Below, piece after piece: positions 1 through 7,559 of a stretch of DNA of 16,370 bases (its first letter is position 1; each line of letters opens with the position of its first letter). The notes under the pieces were generated by a model. The model was not told where the DNA came from and did no database searches. It saw nothing but the letters and a program-made list of their open reading frames with translations. Source of the stretch: Nitrospinota bacterium (GTDB lineage: Bacteria; Nitrospinota; Nitrospinia; JACRGO01); NCBI GenBank assembly GCA_016212295.1, contig JACRGO010000049.1, positions 1 to 16,370 on the forward strand, read 5' to 3'. The translations under genes were made by a program, and so were the position numbers.

Positions 1-110
1 AGCTCTACTGTCCTCCTTGTAAGGGCATGGCCGCCCGGGTGTAATATTTCTATCCCGCTAAGTTCAATGGTGTCTTCAATGGTTGGTTTGTGAATGCCTT
101 TTCTTTTCAT
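1..110 (-). CDS. N-terminal fragment of a possible SAM-dependent methyltransferase
   Basis: An open frame starts with ATG at 110-108 and runs off the left window edge, so only about 36 residues are visible. A strong Shine-Dalgarno, AAGGAGG, lies at 116-122, five bases before the ATG, which makes the start convincing. The visible peptide contains LSGIEILHPGG followed by ALTRRTVE. From memory, this resembles the N-terminus of some class I SAM-dependent methyltransferases, where an LHPGG-LT-R stretch precedes the nucleotide-binding core. No SAM motif is visible yet, so the function is a guess. It starts 23 bases after the permease stop on the same strand and is probably the fourth gene of the TetR-ABC operon. 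Confidence 0.6.
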   Translation of the reverse strand, partial: MKRKGIHKPTIEDTIELSGIEILHPGGHALTRRTVE

Positions 111-133
111 AACGGCCTCCTTAAAAATAAGGG

Positions 134-2506
134 TCACTCATACGAAAGCGCCTCCCGCGTGGATACCGATACAGCCCGTTGCGCCGGAATCCGGCTGGCT
201 ATCCAGCCGAAGATTAAAGTCGCAATCAGGGTTATCACGAAGCCGGTCTTGCTGAATGAATAATGAAGCTCGACTTCCAGCATCAAATTGCCGAAAAATC
301 TTGAAGCAACGATGCTGAGCGGCCATGAAAAAAACAATCCAATAAATATACTGGCAATGCTCACTATCATCCCTTCGGCGACAAACAGGTTGTAGATGAT
401 TTCGGGAGTGGCCCCGATTGCCCTCAGCACGCCGATCTCACGGGTCCTCTCCATGATATTAATGCTTGTGGCCGACGCCATGCCTATGGCGCTGACCACC
501 AGCACCAGCATGGCAAGGAAAACTATTGTCACGAGGATTATCCGCAAATGGTCGTAAATGATCTTTACCCGTTCCGCCTGCATCATCACATATAGCACTT
601 GGAGGCTGGACGGCTCAATCGCCTTCTCTATATCTCTTTTCAGGGCCATTACCTTGCCATAACCCTTGTCCCTGGCGACAAACATCAGGCTGTTGACATA
701 GTGGTCCGGATTGGCCAGGGCATCATACTGCTCCTGGGCCATGTATATCTTCGGCTTTTCAAACTCCTCAACGATCCCGGCCAGCTTTGCCTTTAATTGT
801 TTTCCCCTGACGCTCAGAGTGTGATAACCGCCGACCGGCGGATTACCATAAAGAACCGCCGCCTCCTGGTTCATCACTATTTCAGGTTCGGCAGGACCGC
901 TCAGCCAGCGTCCCTTGATTGACCTGAAGGTAAGGAGATCGCTGTTGTACGGGAGGGCGATAATCCCCACTCCATCGTCCGTTGAGACGACCATATTTTG
1001 CATCGCGCCGCGCCCGCCGTTCCATGTTTCAATACGGCGGATGTTGCCAATGCCGCTGAAATATTTCAGCGCCTCTTCCTTTGATATCTGGTTGATCAGC
1101 ACCACCTGGACATCGTGCTTCATGCTGTTGTTCACGTCCGACAGGAGGTCCTTGAGGGATTGTTGCACATTGAATCCTGTGTTGAAAATCGCCACGCCGA
1201 GGGACATGGCGGCTACGGTCACCGCAAGGCGTTTTTTGCGGCGCATGGTGTTCTCAAAGGCCAATGCTAGGTTTACAGGAAGCCGCATTTTATCAAGGAG
1301 CTTGGATTTTTTAACGCCTGCGTCCTGGTTAATGCCATAATCGTTTAACGCCTCTCGGACCGGTATCCGCGTCCCCTTTAAAATAGCCGGGAGGGACAGC
1401 AATACCGGCAGCAGCAAGCCGGAGGCCATGAGATAAATATACATATAATGCGGCAAGGACGTGGTAAGGACTTCAAAATTAAGGATATTCGCGACAAAGC
1501 AGGCGTATGCGTAGCCTGACTTGACCGCAAGCGGTATTGCGATCATGCCGGACATAACCCCAAGGGCCAGCGCCATCATCAAATAGATTTGAAAGACCTG
1601 AAACCGAGAGGCGCCGATGGCCTTAAGAATGCCGATTTGCCGGATTTGTCCGGCGAGGATGGCCGCTATCAATTGAGAAACCAGCACGGCCCCCAGGAAA
1701 AACGCAAGGAAACCGATACTCCCCTCCATGAACAGCAGGGTATTTAACTGCCACTGGTGAGGATGCTCCATGAATTTCGGTATCTTGACCGTATCAGCCG
1801 CAATACCCAAGGTTTTAAAATAATCAATGAGACCGTCAGCGGCGGCCTGAACTTCCTGCTTTGTCTTTGCATTTTTAAAGCGGATGATCAAACGCTGGTT
1901 GGCCGCCTCGCCTGTGATTTTCGAGTAGGTTTTATTGTCCACATACGCATAAATCAGGTGGTCTTGGGTGCCAGGCGCCTGGGCGGGATCAAAACCGATG
2001 CCGGCAACTGGAACATTAACGACCCTTCCGCCCGCGCGAACGCGCGCGGGAGGACCGGCCTTCAGGTTAGAGAAGCGAAGCCCGTCGCGCTCGACCAGCA
2101 TGGCCCCTGCTTCCGGTGTGATTGGACCGCCGCTGCCATTTTGGTTATAGATCCGCGCCAGGCTGAAAGTGTTGAAATCTCCCACGCCGAACAGCCATAA
2201 GGGGATCCACTCACCCGGATGGGTCTCGATCCTCAGAGTGGCAAAATCCCTGAATTCGGCCTTCTCGATTTCAGGACGGTTTCTTAGAGCCGTCAAATCC
2301 AGCCGCTTAAAATCCTTGGATGTGATGGCGGCGTGAAGAGGGTTGGTCCTGGTATAATTTTCATTCAGATCGCGGTTCAATATGGCATAGGACACCAGGA
2401 TTGAGCCGACACCCCAGAGACCGATTACCAGGGCAAAAATGACAAGTATTATGCGGCCTGGATTGACCCGTAAATCACCAGTGACTTTTCTGAATTTTAT
2501 GTTCAT
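134..2506 (-). CDS. FtsX-like ABC transporter permease, two fused 4-helix halves
   Basis: The protein is 790 residues long. It has a first membrane helix near 18-40, a large extracytoplasmic domain (about 45-255), helices near 260-286, 305-328 and 354-377, then a second unit with helices near 425-443, 654-680, 711-733 and 754-771 around a second large loop. The cytoplasmic coupling motif occurs twice, IGILKAIGA (291-299) and IGVLRAIGA (691-699), which shows an internal duplication. This is the architecture of YbbP/MacB/LolC-like permeases, which act with a MacB/LolD-type ATPase on lipids, lipoproteins, peptides or drugs rather than as classical importers. The substrate cannot be read from sequence. 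I chose ATG 2506. A longer frame from 2575 would translate a palindromic repeat element as its first 23 residues. Neither start has a clear ribosome binding site. It lies 94 bases after the ATPase gene. Confidence 0.9.
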   Translation of the reverse strand: MNIKFRKVTGDLRVNPGRIILVIFALVIGLWGVGSILVSYAILNRDLNENYTRTNPLHAAITSKDFKRLDLTALRNRPEIEKAEFRDFATLRIETHPGEWIPLWLFGVGDFNTFSLARIYNQNGSGGPITPEAGAMLVERDGLRFSNLKAGPPARVRAGGRVVNVPVAGIGFDPAQAPGTQDHLIYAYVDNKTYSKITGEAANQRLIIRFKNAKTKQEVQAAADGLIDYFKTLGIAADTVKIPKFMEHPHQWQLNTLLFMEGSIGFLAFFLGAVLVSQLIAAILAGQIRQIGILKAIGASRFQVFQIYLMMALALGVMSGMIAIPLAVKSGYAYACFVANILNFEVLTTSLPHYMYIYLMASGLLLPVLLSLPAILKGTRIPVREALNDYGINQDAGVKKSKLLDKMRLPVNLALAFENTMRRKKRLAVTVAAMSLGVAIFNTGFNVQQSLKDLLSDVNNSMKHDVQVVLINQISKEEALKYFSGIGNIRRIETWNGGRGAMQNMVVSTDDGVGIIALPYNSDLLTFRSIKGRWLSGPAEPEIVMNQEAAVLYGNPPVGGYHTLSVRGKQLKAKLAGIVEEFEKPKIYMAQEQYDALANPDHYVNSLMFVARDKGYGKVMALKRDIEKAIEPSSLQVLYVMMQAERVKIIYDHLRIILVTIVFLAMLVLVVSAIGMASATSINIMERTREIGVLRAIGATPEIIYNLFVAEGMIVSIASIFIGLFFSWPLSIVASRFFGNLMLEVELHYSFSKTGFVITLIATLIFGWIASRIPAQRAVSVSTREALSYE

Positions 2507-2520
2507 AGTAGTATTGATAT

Positions 2521-2561
2521 AACCCACCCCGGCGCTCCGCGCCACCCCTCCAAGGAGGGGA
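2521..2561. repeat. REP-like double-hairpin element (single copy)
   Basis: Two adjacent perfect hairpins lie here: GGCGC-TCC-GCGCC at 2531-2543 and CCCCTCC-AA-GGAGGGG at 2545-2560, preceded by AACCCACCCC. The same two-hairpin unit, with different but still complementary stem bases, forms both ends of the element at 13007-13188. It sits between the ATPase and permease genes of one operon. It could affect mRNA stability or the ratio of the two products. It is read through without stops in the frame of the permease. Confidence 0.8.
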
Positions 2562-2600
2562 GATTTTATGTGCATTTTATTTTGAGACTTTTAATATGGC

Positions 2601-3299
2601 CTATTGCGTCCTGCTGCGGCCCGTGTCATCAACAATCATGCCGTCCTTGAGGGTAATGATCCGGTCATATTCAACGTATGCAACTTTTTCGTGAGTCACG
2701 ACAATAACGGTCTTGCCGGTCCCAACCAGTTCGGTGAACAGATTCAGGATAATTTCCGTGGTTTTACTGTCCAGATTGCCGGTTGGCTCGTCCGCCACCA
2801 GAATCGGCGGGTCGTTGGCCAGCGCTCTGGCAATGGCGGCCCGTTGCTGCTCCCCGCCGGAAAGGGCCACTGGCAGTTTGTCAGTCTGTTGCGAGATGCC
2901 AACCTGCGCAAGCAAGGCCCCGACTCGCTTTGCGCGCTCCCTGCCTGGGATGACGTTCACAAAATCCATCGCCAACAGTATGTTTTCCTTGACGGTCAGG
3001 GTAGGGATGAGTTGAAAAAATTGAAATACTATGCCTACATTTTTTCCCCGCCACCCGGCAAGAGCGCTTTCGTTAAGTGCGTGGACATCCGTGGAATTGA
3101 TCCTGACCGTACCCTGGCTGGGATGGTCAATGCCTGTCAGCATATTGAGCAGGGTGGATTTGCCGCTTCCGGACTTGCCGGCAATCGCCACATGATTCCC
3201 CTGTGCGATATGGAGATTAATGTTTTTCAGCGCGTCAAAACGGCCTGAAGCCGACTCGAACCACCTGGAAACCTGATTGAACTGAATAAAGTTTGGCAT
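2601..3299 (-). CDS. ABC transporter ATP-binding protein, MacB/LolD type
   Basis: The protein is 232 residues, the usual length for stand-alone LolD/MacB/YbbA-type ATPases. All nucleotide-binding motifs are intact: Walker A GKSGSGKST (41-49), Q-loop glutamine 93, signature LSGGEQQ (146-152), Walker B ILVADEP (166-172) with the catalytic glutamate, D-loop NLDS (175-178), and switch histidine 203 (VTHE). The start ATG at 3299 is backed by AGGAGG nine bases upstream. It powers the permease encoded next on the same strand, so the pair should form a homodimeric ATPase with one or two large permeases at the inner membrane. The gene begins 14 bases after the end of the TetR gene, so the two are almost certainly co-transcribed. 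Confidence 0.95.
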   Translation of the reverse strand: MPNFIQFNQVSRWFESASGRFDALKNINLHIAQGNHVAIAGKSGSGKSTLLNMLTGIDHPSQGTVRINSTDVHALNESALAGWRGKNVGIVFQFFQLIPTLTVKENILLAMDFVNVIPGRERAKRVGALLAQVGISQQTDKLPVALSGGEQQRAAIARALANDPPILVADEPTGNLDSKTTEIILNLFTELVGTGKTVIVVTHEKVAYVEYDRIITLKDGMIVDDTGRSRTQ

Positions 3300-3313
3300 A
3301 TCAATGTCCCTCC

Positions 3314-3946
3314 TTAGCGTCTTCGGATTATTTTTTTAGGCGGTGCGGTTTTGCGCTTTTTGCTGGGCGGCGCCATGCCGTTCCAGAGAGCCTCTACAAA
3401 TTGTCCCACAAGGGGGTCCATGTCCTTTCCGCCGTGAATCTCCATCAGCTCGAATACCGCCAGACTGTGTATCGCGGCAACGAAGAGCCCGGCCGTAGCC
3501 ATGGGATTATCGGCCTTTATCACTCCTTGTGAATTTGCCTCCTTCATGTGCGCGGCCAGGGCCTCCGCCAATTCCTGTTCCGGCATGACTTTAAAGTGGG
3601 CGGCCACATCAGCCATGCTGACCGATGGATTGGTTATCAGGTGCATGATGACGGGAATGAGCGTGCGGAAGTAGTCCAGAATTCTGCGGCCGATCTCCGT
3701 CATGGCCTGGCGCGGATCCGTCCCCTTTGTGCATGAATGGATCACGGCGTCTATATCAACCTGCCGGGGGACCATCGCGGCCAGAAAAAGCTCGGCCTTC
3801 GTGGGATATCTCTGGAATATAGTGGCTTCCGAGACCCCGGCCCTGCGGGCGATTTCCTTGGTTGACCCGAATGCCCCACTCTTCAGAAACACTTCCCGCG
3901 CATGCTGCAGCAACTGCTCATCGCGAATTGTCTTGTGGCGCCCCAT
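3314..3946 (-). CDS. TetR/AcrR-family transcriptional repressor
   Basis: The protein is 210 residues when started at ATG 3946. That start is preferred over ATG 3964 because a GGAGG lies eight bases before it. The N-terminal helix-turn-helix (about residues 8-55) carries typical TetR features: AREVFLKSGAFGSTKEIARRAGVSEATIFQRYPTK in pieces, with a glycine turn and the IFQRYPTK recognition-helix end. The rest is the variable helical ligand-binding domain, and the tail is very basic (KKRK, IIRRR). It is the first gene of the unit that contains the ABC transporter. An 18-base inverted repeat over its own promoter indicates autorepression, relieved by a small-molecule ligand that is probably related to the transporter substrate. 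The ligand is not predictable. Confidence 0.92.
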   Translation of the reverse strand: MGRHKTIRDEQLLQHAREVFLKSGAFGSTKEIARRAGVSEATIFQRYPTKAELFLAAMVPRQVDIDAVIHSCTKGTDPRQAMTEIGRRILDYFRTLIPVIMHLITNPSVSMADVAAHFKVMPEQELAEALAAHMKEANSQGVIKADNPMATAGLFVAAIHSLAVFELMEIHGGKDMDPLVGQFVEALWNGMAPPSKKRKTAPPKKIIRRR

Positions 3947-3967
3947 GATTGGTTCCTCCATCATAAT

Positions 3968-3985
3968 TAAGTTAGCACTAACTTA
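3968..3985. promoter_or_regulatory. TetR-type operator, 18-base inverted repeat
   Basis: TAAGTTAG-CA-CTAACTTA is a perfect inverted repeat with 8-base arms and a 2-base centre. It lies 22 bases before the regulator's start codon. Its left edge, read on the minus strand, overlaps the last base of the -10 box, so a bound dimer would cover the transcription start. Size and position fit a TetR-family operator. Binding itself is inferred. Confidence 0.8.
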
Positions 3986-4013
3986 TGATAATATTTCAAA
4001 CACCTCCTGTCAA
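3985..4013 (-). promoter_or_regulatory. Sigma-70-type promoter of the TetR-ABC operon
   Basis: On the minus strand a perfect -35 TTGACA (4013-4008) and a -10 TATCAT (3990-3985) are separated by exactly 17 bases. The operator follows immediately. No other comparably good promoter was seen for this unit. Confidence 0.8.
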
Positions 4014-4541
4014 GCCTTTTTTTAGATACTTACCCGCCGCAAAAAAGAGATAAACTTTCCGACCGTGAAAAAACATTGCGCTTTTTTTTGAAAATTTCAA
4101 ATATTTTGGGCTAGGTTTTCTTGGACCCCAGGGGATGCGCCCATTTAATCAATCCGCCACCGGAACGGATTTCCTGCACGATACTGAATCCTGCCTCCAT
4201 GGCTTTATTTCGCCGGGCGGTGCGTGCATTGAGGTTTGCGCTGATATTTGCATTGACGTCCTTTTTTCCCCCGCGCGGCTTTGTTGATATTCTGTAACGG
4301 CGCATTATGATGGATGTTGAATTTGCCGGATGAAAGCCATGTTTAACTACATTATTGTTATTTTTTTTTAATGCAGTTAATGATGATATTATTACGTTCA
4401 GGAATTTACATTTTCCGCTTAAAATAAAATCAGCGTTGAATGCTTCAAGAGAAATTTATTTTGATTGCGGCCATGCGCTCTCCAAGAAGCGGTTGAAAAA
4501 CTTGCGCGGAAAACACAAATTTCTGGGCGTAATAATATAAA
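4014..4541. other. Divergent intergenic region, no clear gene
   Basis: This is an AT-rich stretch of 528 bases between the left operon and the plus-strand genes. It contains a 15-base perfect palindrome centred at 4094 (TTTGAAA-A-TTTCAAA) and one weak minus-strand frame, listed separately. I see no tRNA, convincing riboswitch or intrinsic terminator. The promoter of the downstream TPR-like gene must lie here, but no strong -35/-10 pair stands out. Confidence 0.5.
4111..4305 (-). CDS. Doubtful small basic ORF, 64 residues
   Basis: This minus-strand frame encodes a lysine/arginine-rich peptide of 64 residues ending in LIKWAHPLGSKKT. It has an ATG start but no visible ribosome binding site, and I recognise no family. 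It lies upstream of the TetR operon promoter on the same strand. Its G+C content is higher than that of the surrounding spacer, the only hint of coding. It could be a chance frame or the remnant of a larger gene. Confidence 0.22.
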   Translation of the reverse strand: MRRYRISTKPRGGKKDVNANISANLNARTARRNKAMEAGFSIVQEIRSGGGLIKWAHPLGSKKT

Positions 4542-4592
4542 ATGGACACGCGAGCTAAAAAAAAAGCGGCGAAGGAAAAGAAACGCAAGTAG
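4542..4592 (+). CDS. Lysine-rich 16-codon leader ORF in frame with the next gene
   Basis: ATG at 4542 starts a 16-residue peptide, MDTRAKKKAAKEKKRK, that ends with TAG at 4590-4592. The next base begins the ATG of the TPR-like gene in the same frame. The lysine-rich character continues after the stop (MRRQKKAA). The simplest reading is one original gene whose codon 17 became an amber stop. A translationally coupled leader or stop-codon read-through are alternatives. A run of nine A lies at 4557-4565. Confidence 0.4.
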   Translation: MDTRAKKKAAKEKKRK

Positions 4593-5123
4593 ATGCGGAG
4601 GCAAAAAAAAGCCGCTGATACCATAGGGCTGGCGCTGGACCATCTGGAGCGGGACCTGGAGGAGGCCGCTAGGCGGAAAGAGCAAAGCCGCATGGTGGAC
4701 ATCGCCCGCAAAATCCTGAACATCAACGAATCCCATCCACTGGCATGCCGCACCCTCGCGGACCATTACTGGCGCTACGGCGACCCGGACAACGCATATT
4801 TTTATTTTAACAAGCTCACCTCCAGGGCTAATCCCCTTTCCCTGGATTTTTATTATCTGGGGGAGTTCCAATTCCAGCAGCAACGATACGAAGAGGCCCA
4901 GGACGCCTTCAAGAAATTCCTGGGGATGGCCAGATTCTCCATGGAAAGGGAAGTGCGGCTTTTAATCAGCGTAGCCAAGCAAAGGACGAAATTATTAAAG
5001 GACCTCATCAGGAAGGAATCACAATTAAGCCTCTTCACTAAAGAGGGATTATCATTATTTATTAAATCGTTGCTGAACAATAAAAAATTTAATATAAAGA
5101 TATTGGATCAGGCCTCTGCTTAA
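4593..5123 (+). CDS. Small TPR-like helical repeat protein
   Basis: The protein has 176 residues, with no signal peptide or membrane helix. Residues 46-76 (SHPLACRTLADHYWRYGDPDNAYFYFNKL in outline) and 80-113 (a YYLGEFQFQQQRYEEAQDAFKKFL-like stretch) have the alternating A/Y/F/G pattern of two tetratricopeptide repeats. A basic, probably helical N-terminus (residues 1-40) precedes them. TPRs are protein-binding scaffolds; no partner is indicated. The start ATG 4593 directly abuts an in-frame TAG, so the true N-terminus may lie at 4542 (see leader ORF). No enzyme motif is visible. The next gene, V-type ATPase subunit D, begins 300 bases downstream, too far to claim an operon. Confidence 0.7.
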   Translation: MRRQKKAADTIGLALDHLERDLEEAARRKEQSRMVDIARKILNINESHPLACRTLADHYWRYGDPDNAYFYFNKLTSRANPLSLDFYYLGEFQFQQQRYEEAQDAFKKFLGMARFSMEREVRLLISVAKQRTKLLKDLIRKESQLSLFTKEGLSLFIKSLLNNKKFNIKILDQASA

Positions 5124-5346
5124 AAGGAATACCTAAAACATGGATAATGAATAGGCTCTGAAAAAAGGCCAACTCCATTCTGATCGGCATTAAGTAAAAA
5201 TAATAGGTCCACCATACGATGTTGGGTTCCATCCAGAAAAATGTTATATTTGGTTTTATATTATTTTTTGATGGATGCAGAGACGCCCGCGGTACGTTAT
5301 TTATTAAAAAAATTTTATTACGCCGCTGAACTATGCCGGCTTATTT

Positions 5347-5381
5347 CGATGTTCAGTGTTGGATGTTAGATGTTCAATTCC
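5347..5381. repeat. Degenerate heptamer tract (NNATGTT)
   Basis: Five consecutive 7-base units (CGATGTT, CAGTGTT, GGATGTT, AGATGTT, CAATTCC) lie in the spacer before the V-ATPase gene. The period is exact while the first two bases vary. Similar tracts occur at 6149, 6241, 7812 and 10638. Confidence 0.7.
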
Positions 5382-5422
5382 TTAAAGTCCGCCAGAGATG
5401 GCGTTAAGTCAAGCGTGTAAAA

Positions 5423-6049
5423 ATGCCCAGAACCAAAACAAATAGAATAGAGCTGATACGCTTACGCAAAAGGCGGGAGCTGGTGGTAAAGGGGATATCC
5501 CTGTTGACCAGCAAACGCGACGCCTTGATGATTGAGTTCAAGGGGGCGGTAAAGGACGTCCGCCAAATCCGCGAAAAACTTGATTCCCAAATGGCGGAGG
5601 CTTCGCAGGCCCTCATCATGGCCAGGGCGGCGGAACCTCATCACTTGCTGGCCGCCGCGTCCCTTGCCTCGCAAAAAGAAATATCATTTGAAATGTCCAT
5701 GAAAAACGTGTGGGGTGTGCGCATACCCTCCGCGCGATTTCCGGACGCGAGGAGAAATCCATTTGAGCGGGGGTCGGCCCCTGGGCCGCGAAGCCTTTAT
5801 GTGGATGAATCCGCCGGCCTCTTCGAGGAGGTCATAAACACCCTGGCCACAAGCGCCTTGGCTGAGCAGCGTCTCCTGGAAATAGGCGGGGCGATCAAAA
5901 AGGCCACCAGGAGGGTGAACGCCCTGGAAGGCAAGGTAAAGCCGGAGATGGAAAATGACATAAATATTATTCAGACACGGCTGGAGGAAATGGGCAGGGA
6001 GGAAACCTTCCGGTTGAAACGTTTTAAACGGTTGAAGGAAAGGAGATGA
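5423..6049 (+). CDS. ntpD: V-type (A/V) ATPase subunit D, isolated
   Basis: The protein is 208 residues, the normal size for subunit D of V-type/archaeal-type ATPases. This subunit forms the central coiled-coil rotor stalk linking the A3B3 head to the membrane ring. The family pattern is clear at both ends: an N-terminal NRIELIRLRKRRELVVKGISLL-type helix, then KRDALMIEF; a central NVWGVRIP; and the C-terminal helix with TRRVNALE and REETFRLKRFKRLKER. Both long helices needed for the coiled coil are present, so the gene looks functional. No other V-ATPase subunit (A, B, C, E, F, I or K) is in this window, although bacterial subunit D genes normally sit directly after A and B. ATG 5423 is the only sensible start; no Shine-Dalgarno is visible. 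Confidence 0.9.
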   Translation: MPRTKTNRIELIRLRKRRELVVKGISLLTSKRDALMIEFKGAVKDVRQIREKLDSQMAEASQALIMARAAEPHHLLAAASLASQKEISFEMSMKNVWGVRIPSARFPDARRNPFERGSAPGPRSLYVDESAGLFEEVINTLATSALAEQRLLEIGGAIKKATRRVNALEGKVKPEMENDINIIQTRLEEMGREETFRLKRFKRLKERR

Positions 6050-6398
6050 CTGTATCGGAATTTCAAGGTTTTGCTATATAAAACAAAGGCATATTACAAC
6101 GAATTGACACTAATTGTTTCTAAAGGTCAAAAAGTGTATTTTGAAAATCCAAATCACAATTGCCAAATAACAAATAAATCTCAATAACCAAAATTACAAA
6201 GAACAAACAAGGAAAAAGAAATGGAATTGTTTTGGACATTCGGTAATTGTAATTTGTAATTTATTTGTAATTTGCTATTTGTCATTTGGAATTTTGTTTC
6301 ACTTTTGGTTGCGGCCATGCCGCGCTATGAAATATCCGTGTTAATTCGTGGTTCCAGGCTTTTTATTAATCAATTTGCTAATCTATGTTCTTGAAATC
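6050..6398. repeat. Paired heptamer tracts forming a large imperfect inverted repeat
   Basis: This 349-base spacer contains no gene. At 6149-6210 a CAAATNN-type 7-base tract (CCAAATC, ACAATTG, CCAAATA, ACAAATA and so on) is followed at 6241-6296 by the complementary NNATTTG type (TAATTTG, CTATTTG, TCATTTG). Each arm is about 60 bases, so the transcript could form one long imperfect hairpin. A short nonamer-like segment (ATCCGTGTT, AATTCGTGG) at 6336-6353 and a small GCGGC-CAT-GCCGC palindrome at 6311-6323 complete the region. Confidence 0.7.
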
Positions 6399-7559
6399 AT
6401 GGGCATTTTCGATCTGTTAAAAAAATTCGGGATTTTCACGCAGGCCACAAAGGATATCCCCGGCTGCATCACCAATCCGAAGGAAATCCATGGTCATTTA
6501 AAACATATAGGCGAGCAAAAAATCCCGCTGAATCTTCAACTGGACGGTAAATATGAGCAATACTCCAGCCTCTTTCTGAAAAACACCAAAGGCGATCCAT
6601 CGGCGTTTTTCATCGATCCCCTGGTCCCCAAGGAAGGAAACAGAATCCTCGAAGACTCACTGGCAGCCACCTTTTCATATACATTCGAGCGGAAGAGGTT
6701 TACCTTTGACACGGCATTCGCCGGGTCCGTCCAGAGGGAGATAAAAACCATAAAGATCGAACTGCCGAGGACAATCGAGGAATCGGACCGCAAAAAATCC
6801 GGGAACATTGCCGGGCCATTGGAAACGCCTCTAAAGGTCAGGCTGGCCCATTTGGAAAGTGTTTGTGAAAACGGCGCTCCTCTGGACCTCAAAATCCACG
6901 ACCTGTCAAAAACCTTTAAAAGCAGCTTCGTGCATGTTTCCAAAGGGACCCCTCCAGAAATCTTCATTGATATGCTAAAGCCAAAGGAAGGGAACGAACA
7001 AATCAAAAAATCCAGGGACATCCACCTTTCCTACAATTTTCAAAACCGTCACTTTGAATTCGAGAGCGAGTTCGAGGAAATAGAAAGGAAAACCATAACC
7101 GCGCTCAAATTCCGCGTCCCAAGGGCCGTTGAAGAGGTGATGCTCAGAAGGATAACCACGATTGCTCCCGCCGATGGCCAATCATCAACATTATTGGAGA
7201 GAAGAAGATTCCAAAGGGTCAGCCCCGCCACCGGCTCTCCAGTGAATGTATATCTCGGATATGGAAGGGGAAAAACCGAATTGGCCAATATCAGCGTGGG
7301 AGGCGCGGCTTTTTATACCAAGTTGACCTCTAAGGACATGAAGGTTGGATCGGTCTTTTATAAAATGACTCTCGCCCTCCCGGGGGAAGAAGGAAAAATC
7401 GTCATTCCTAAAGCGGTCGTCCGTAACATCGTTGAAAATGTTGCCGTCAACAAAAAGACAAAGAACCTGTGTTCCCTGGAATTCTTTGGTTTAGGCATAA
7501 CAGACCAGGACGCGATCAGGAGATATATCGCGAAAAGGACGCGGGAAACAGGGACCTGA
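6399..7559 (+). CDS. PilZ-domain c-di-GMP receptor with duplicated N-terminal module
   Basis: The protein has 386 residues from ATG 6399. A longer GTG frame from 6348 adds a hydrophobic stretch translated from repeat-like spacer and is less likely. Residues about 28-125 and 145-242 are two copies of a beta-rich domain resembling the YcgR-type N-terminal domain; each carries the same mark, IDPLVPKEGN (72-81) and IDMLKPKEGN (190-199). A C-terminal PilZ domain follows from about 265. It has both halves of the c-di-GMP-binding signature: R269-x-x-x-R273, and N297-x-S299-x-x-G302 within NISVGG. The protein should therefore sense c-di-GMP and act on motility, surface or secretion behaviour. The target is unknown, because no flagellar or polysaccharide genes adjoin it. 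It is cytosolic, with no membrane helix. Confidence 0.85.
   Translation: MGIFDLLKKFGIFTQATKDIPGCITNPKEIHGHLKHIGEQKIPLNLQLDGKYEQYSSLFLKNTKGDPSAFFIDPLVPKEGNRILEDSLAATFSYTFERKRFTFDTAFAGSVQREIKTIKIELPRTIEESDRKKSGNIAGPLETPLKVRLAHLESVCENGAPLDLKIHDLSKTFKSSFVHVSKGTPPEIFIDMLKPKEGNEQIKKSRDIHLSYNFQNRHFEFESEFEEIERKTITALKFRVPRAVEEVMLRRITTIAPADGQSSTLLERRRFQRVSPATGSPVNVYLGYGRGKTELANISVGGAAFYTKLTSKDMKVGSVFYKMTLALPGEEGKIVIPKAVVRNIVENVAVNKKTKNLCSLEFFGLGITDQDAIRRYIAKRTRETGT

Noticed and set aside
599-2200. Plus-strand open frames opposite the permease gene
   Set aside because: They are antisense shadows of a protein with a clear domain structure, show no family resemblance and have no ribosome binding sites.
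2604-3248. 214-codon plus-strand frame opposite the ABC ATPase
   Set aside because: It is fully antisense to a gene with all Walker and signature motifs intact; its composition reflects codon mirroring.
4355-4540. 61-codon plus-strand frame in the divergent spacer
   Set aside because: It has low-complexity AT-rich content, no ribosome binding site and no recognisable pattern.
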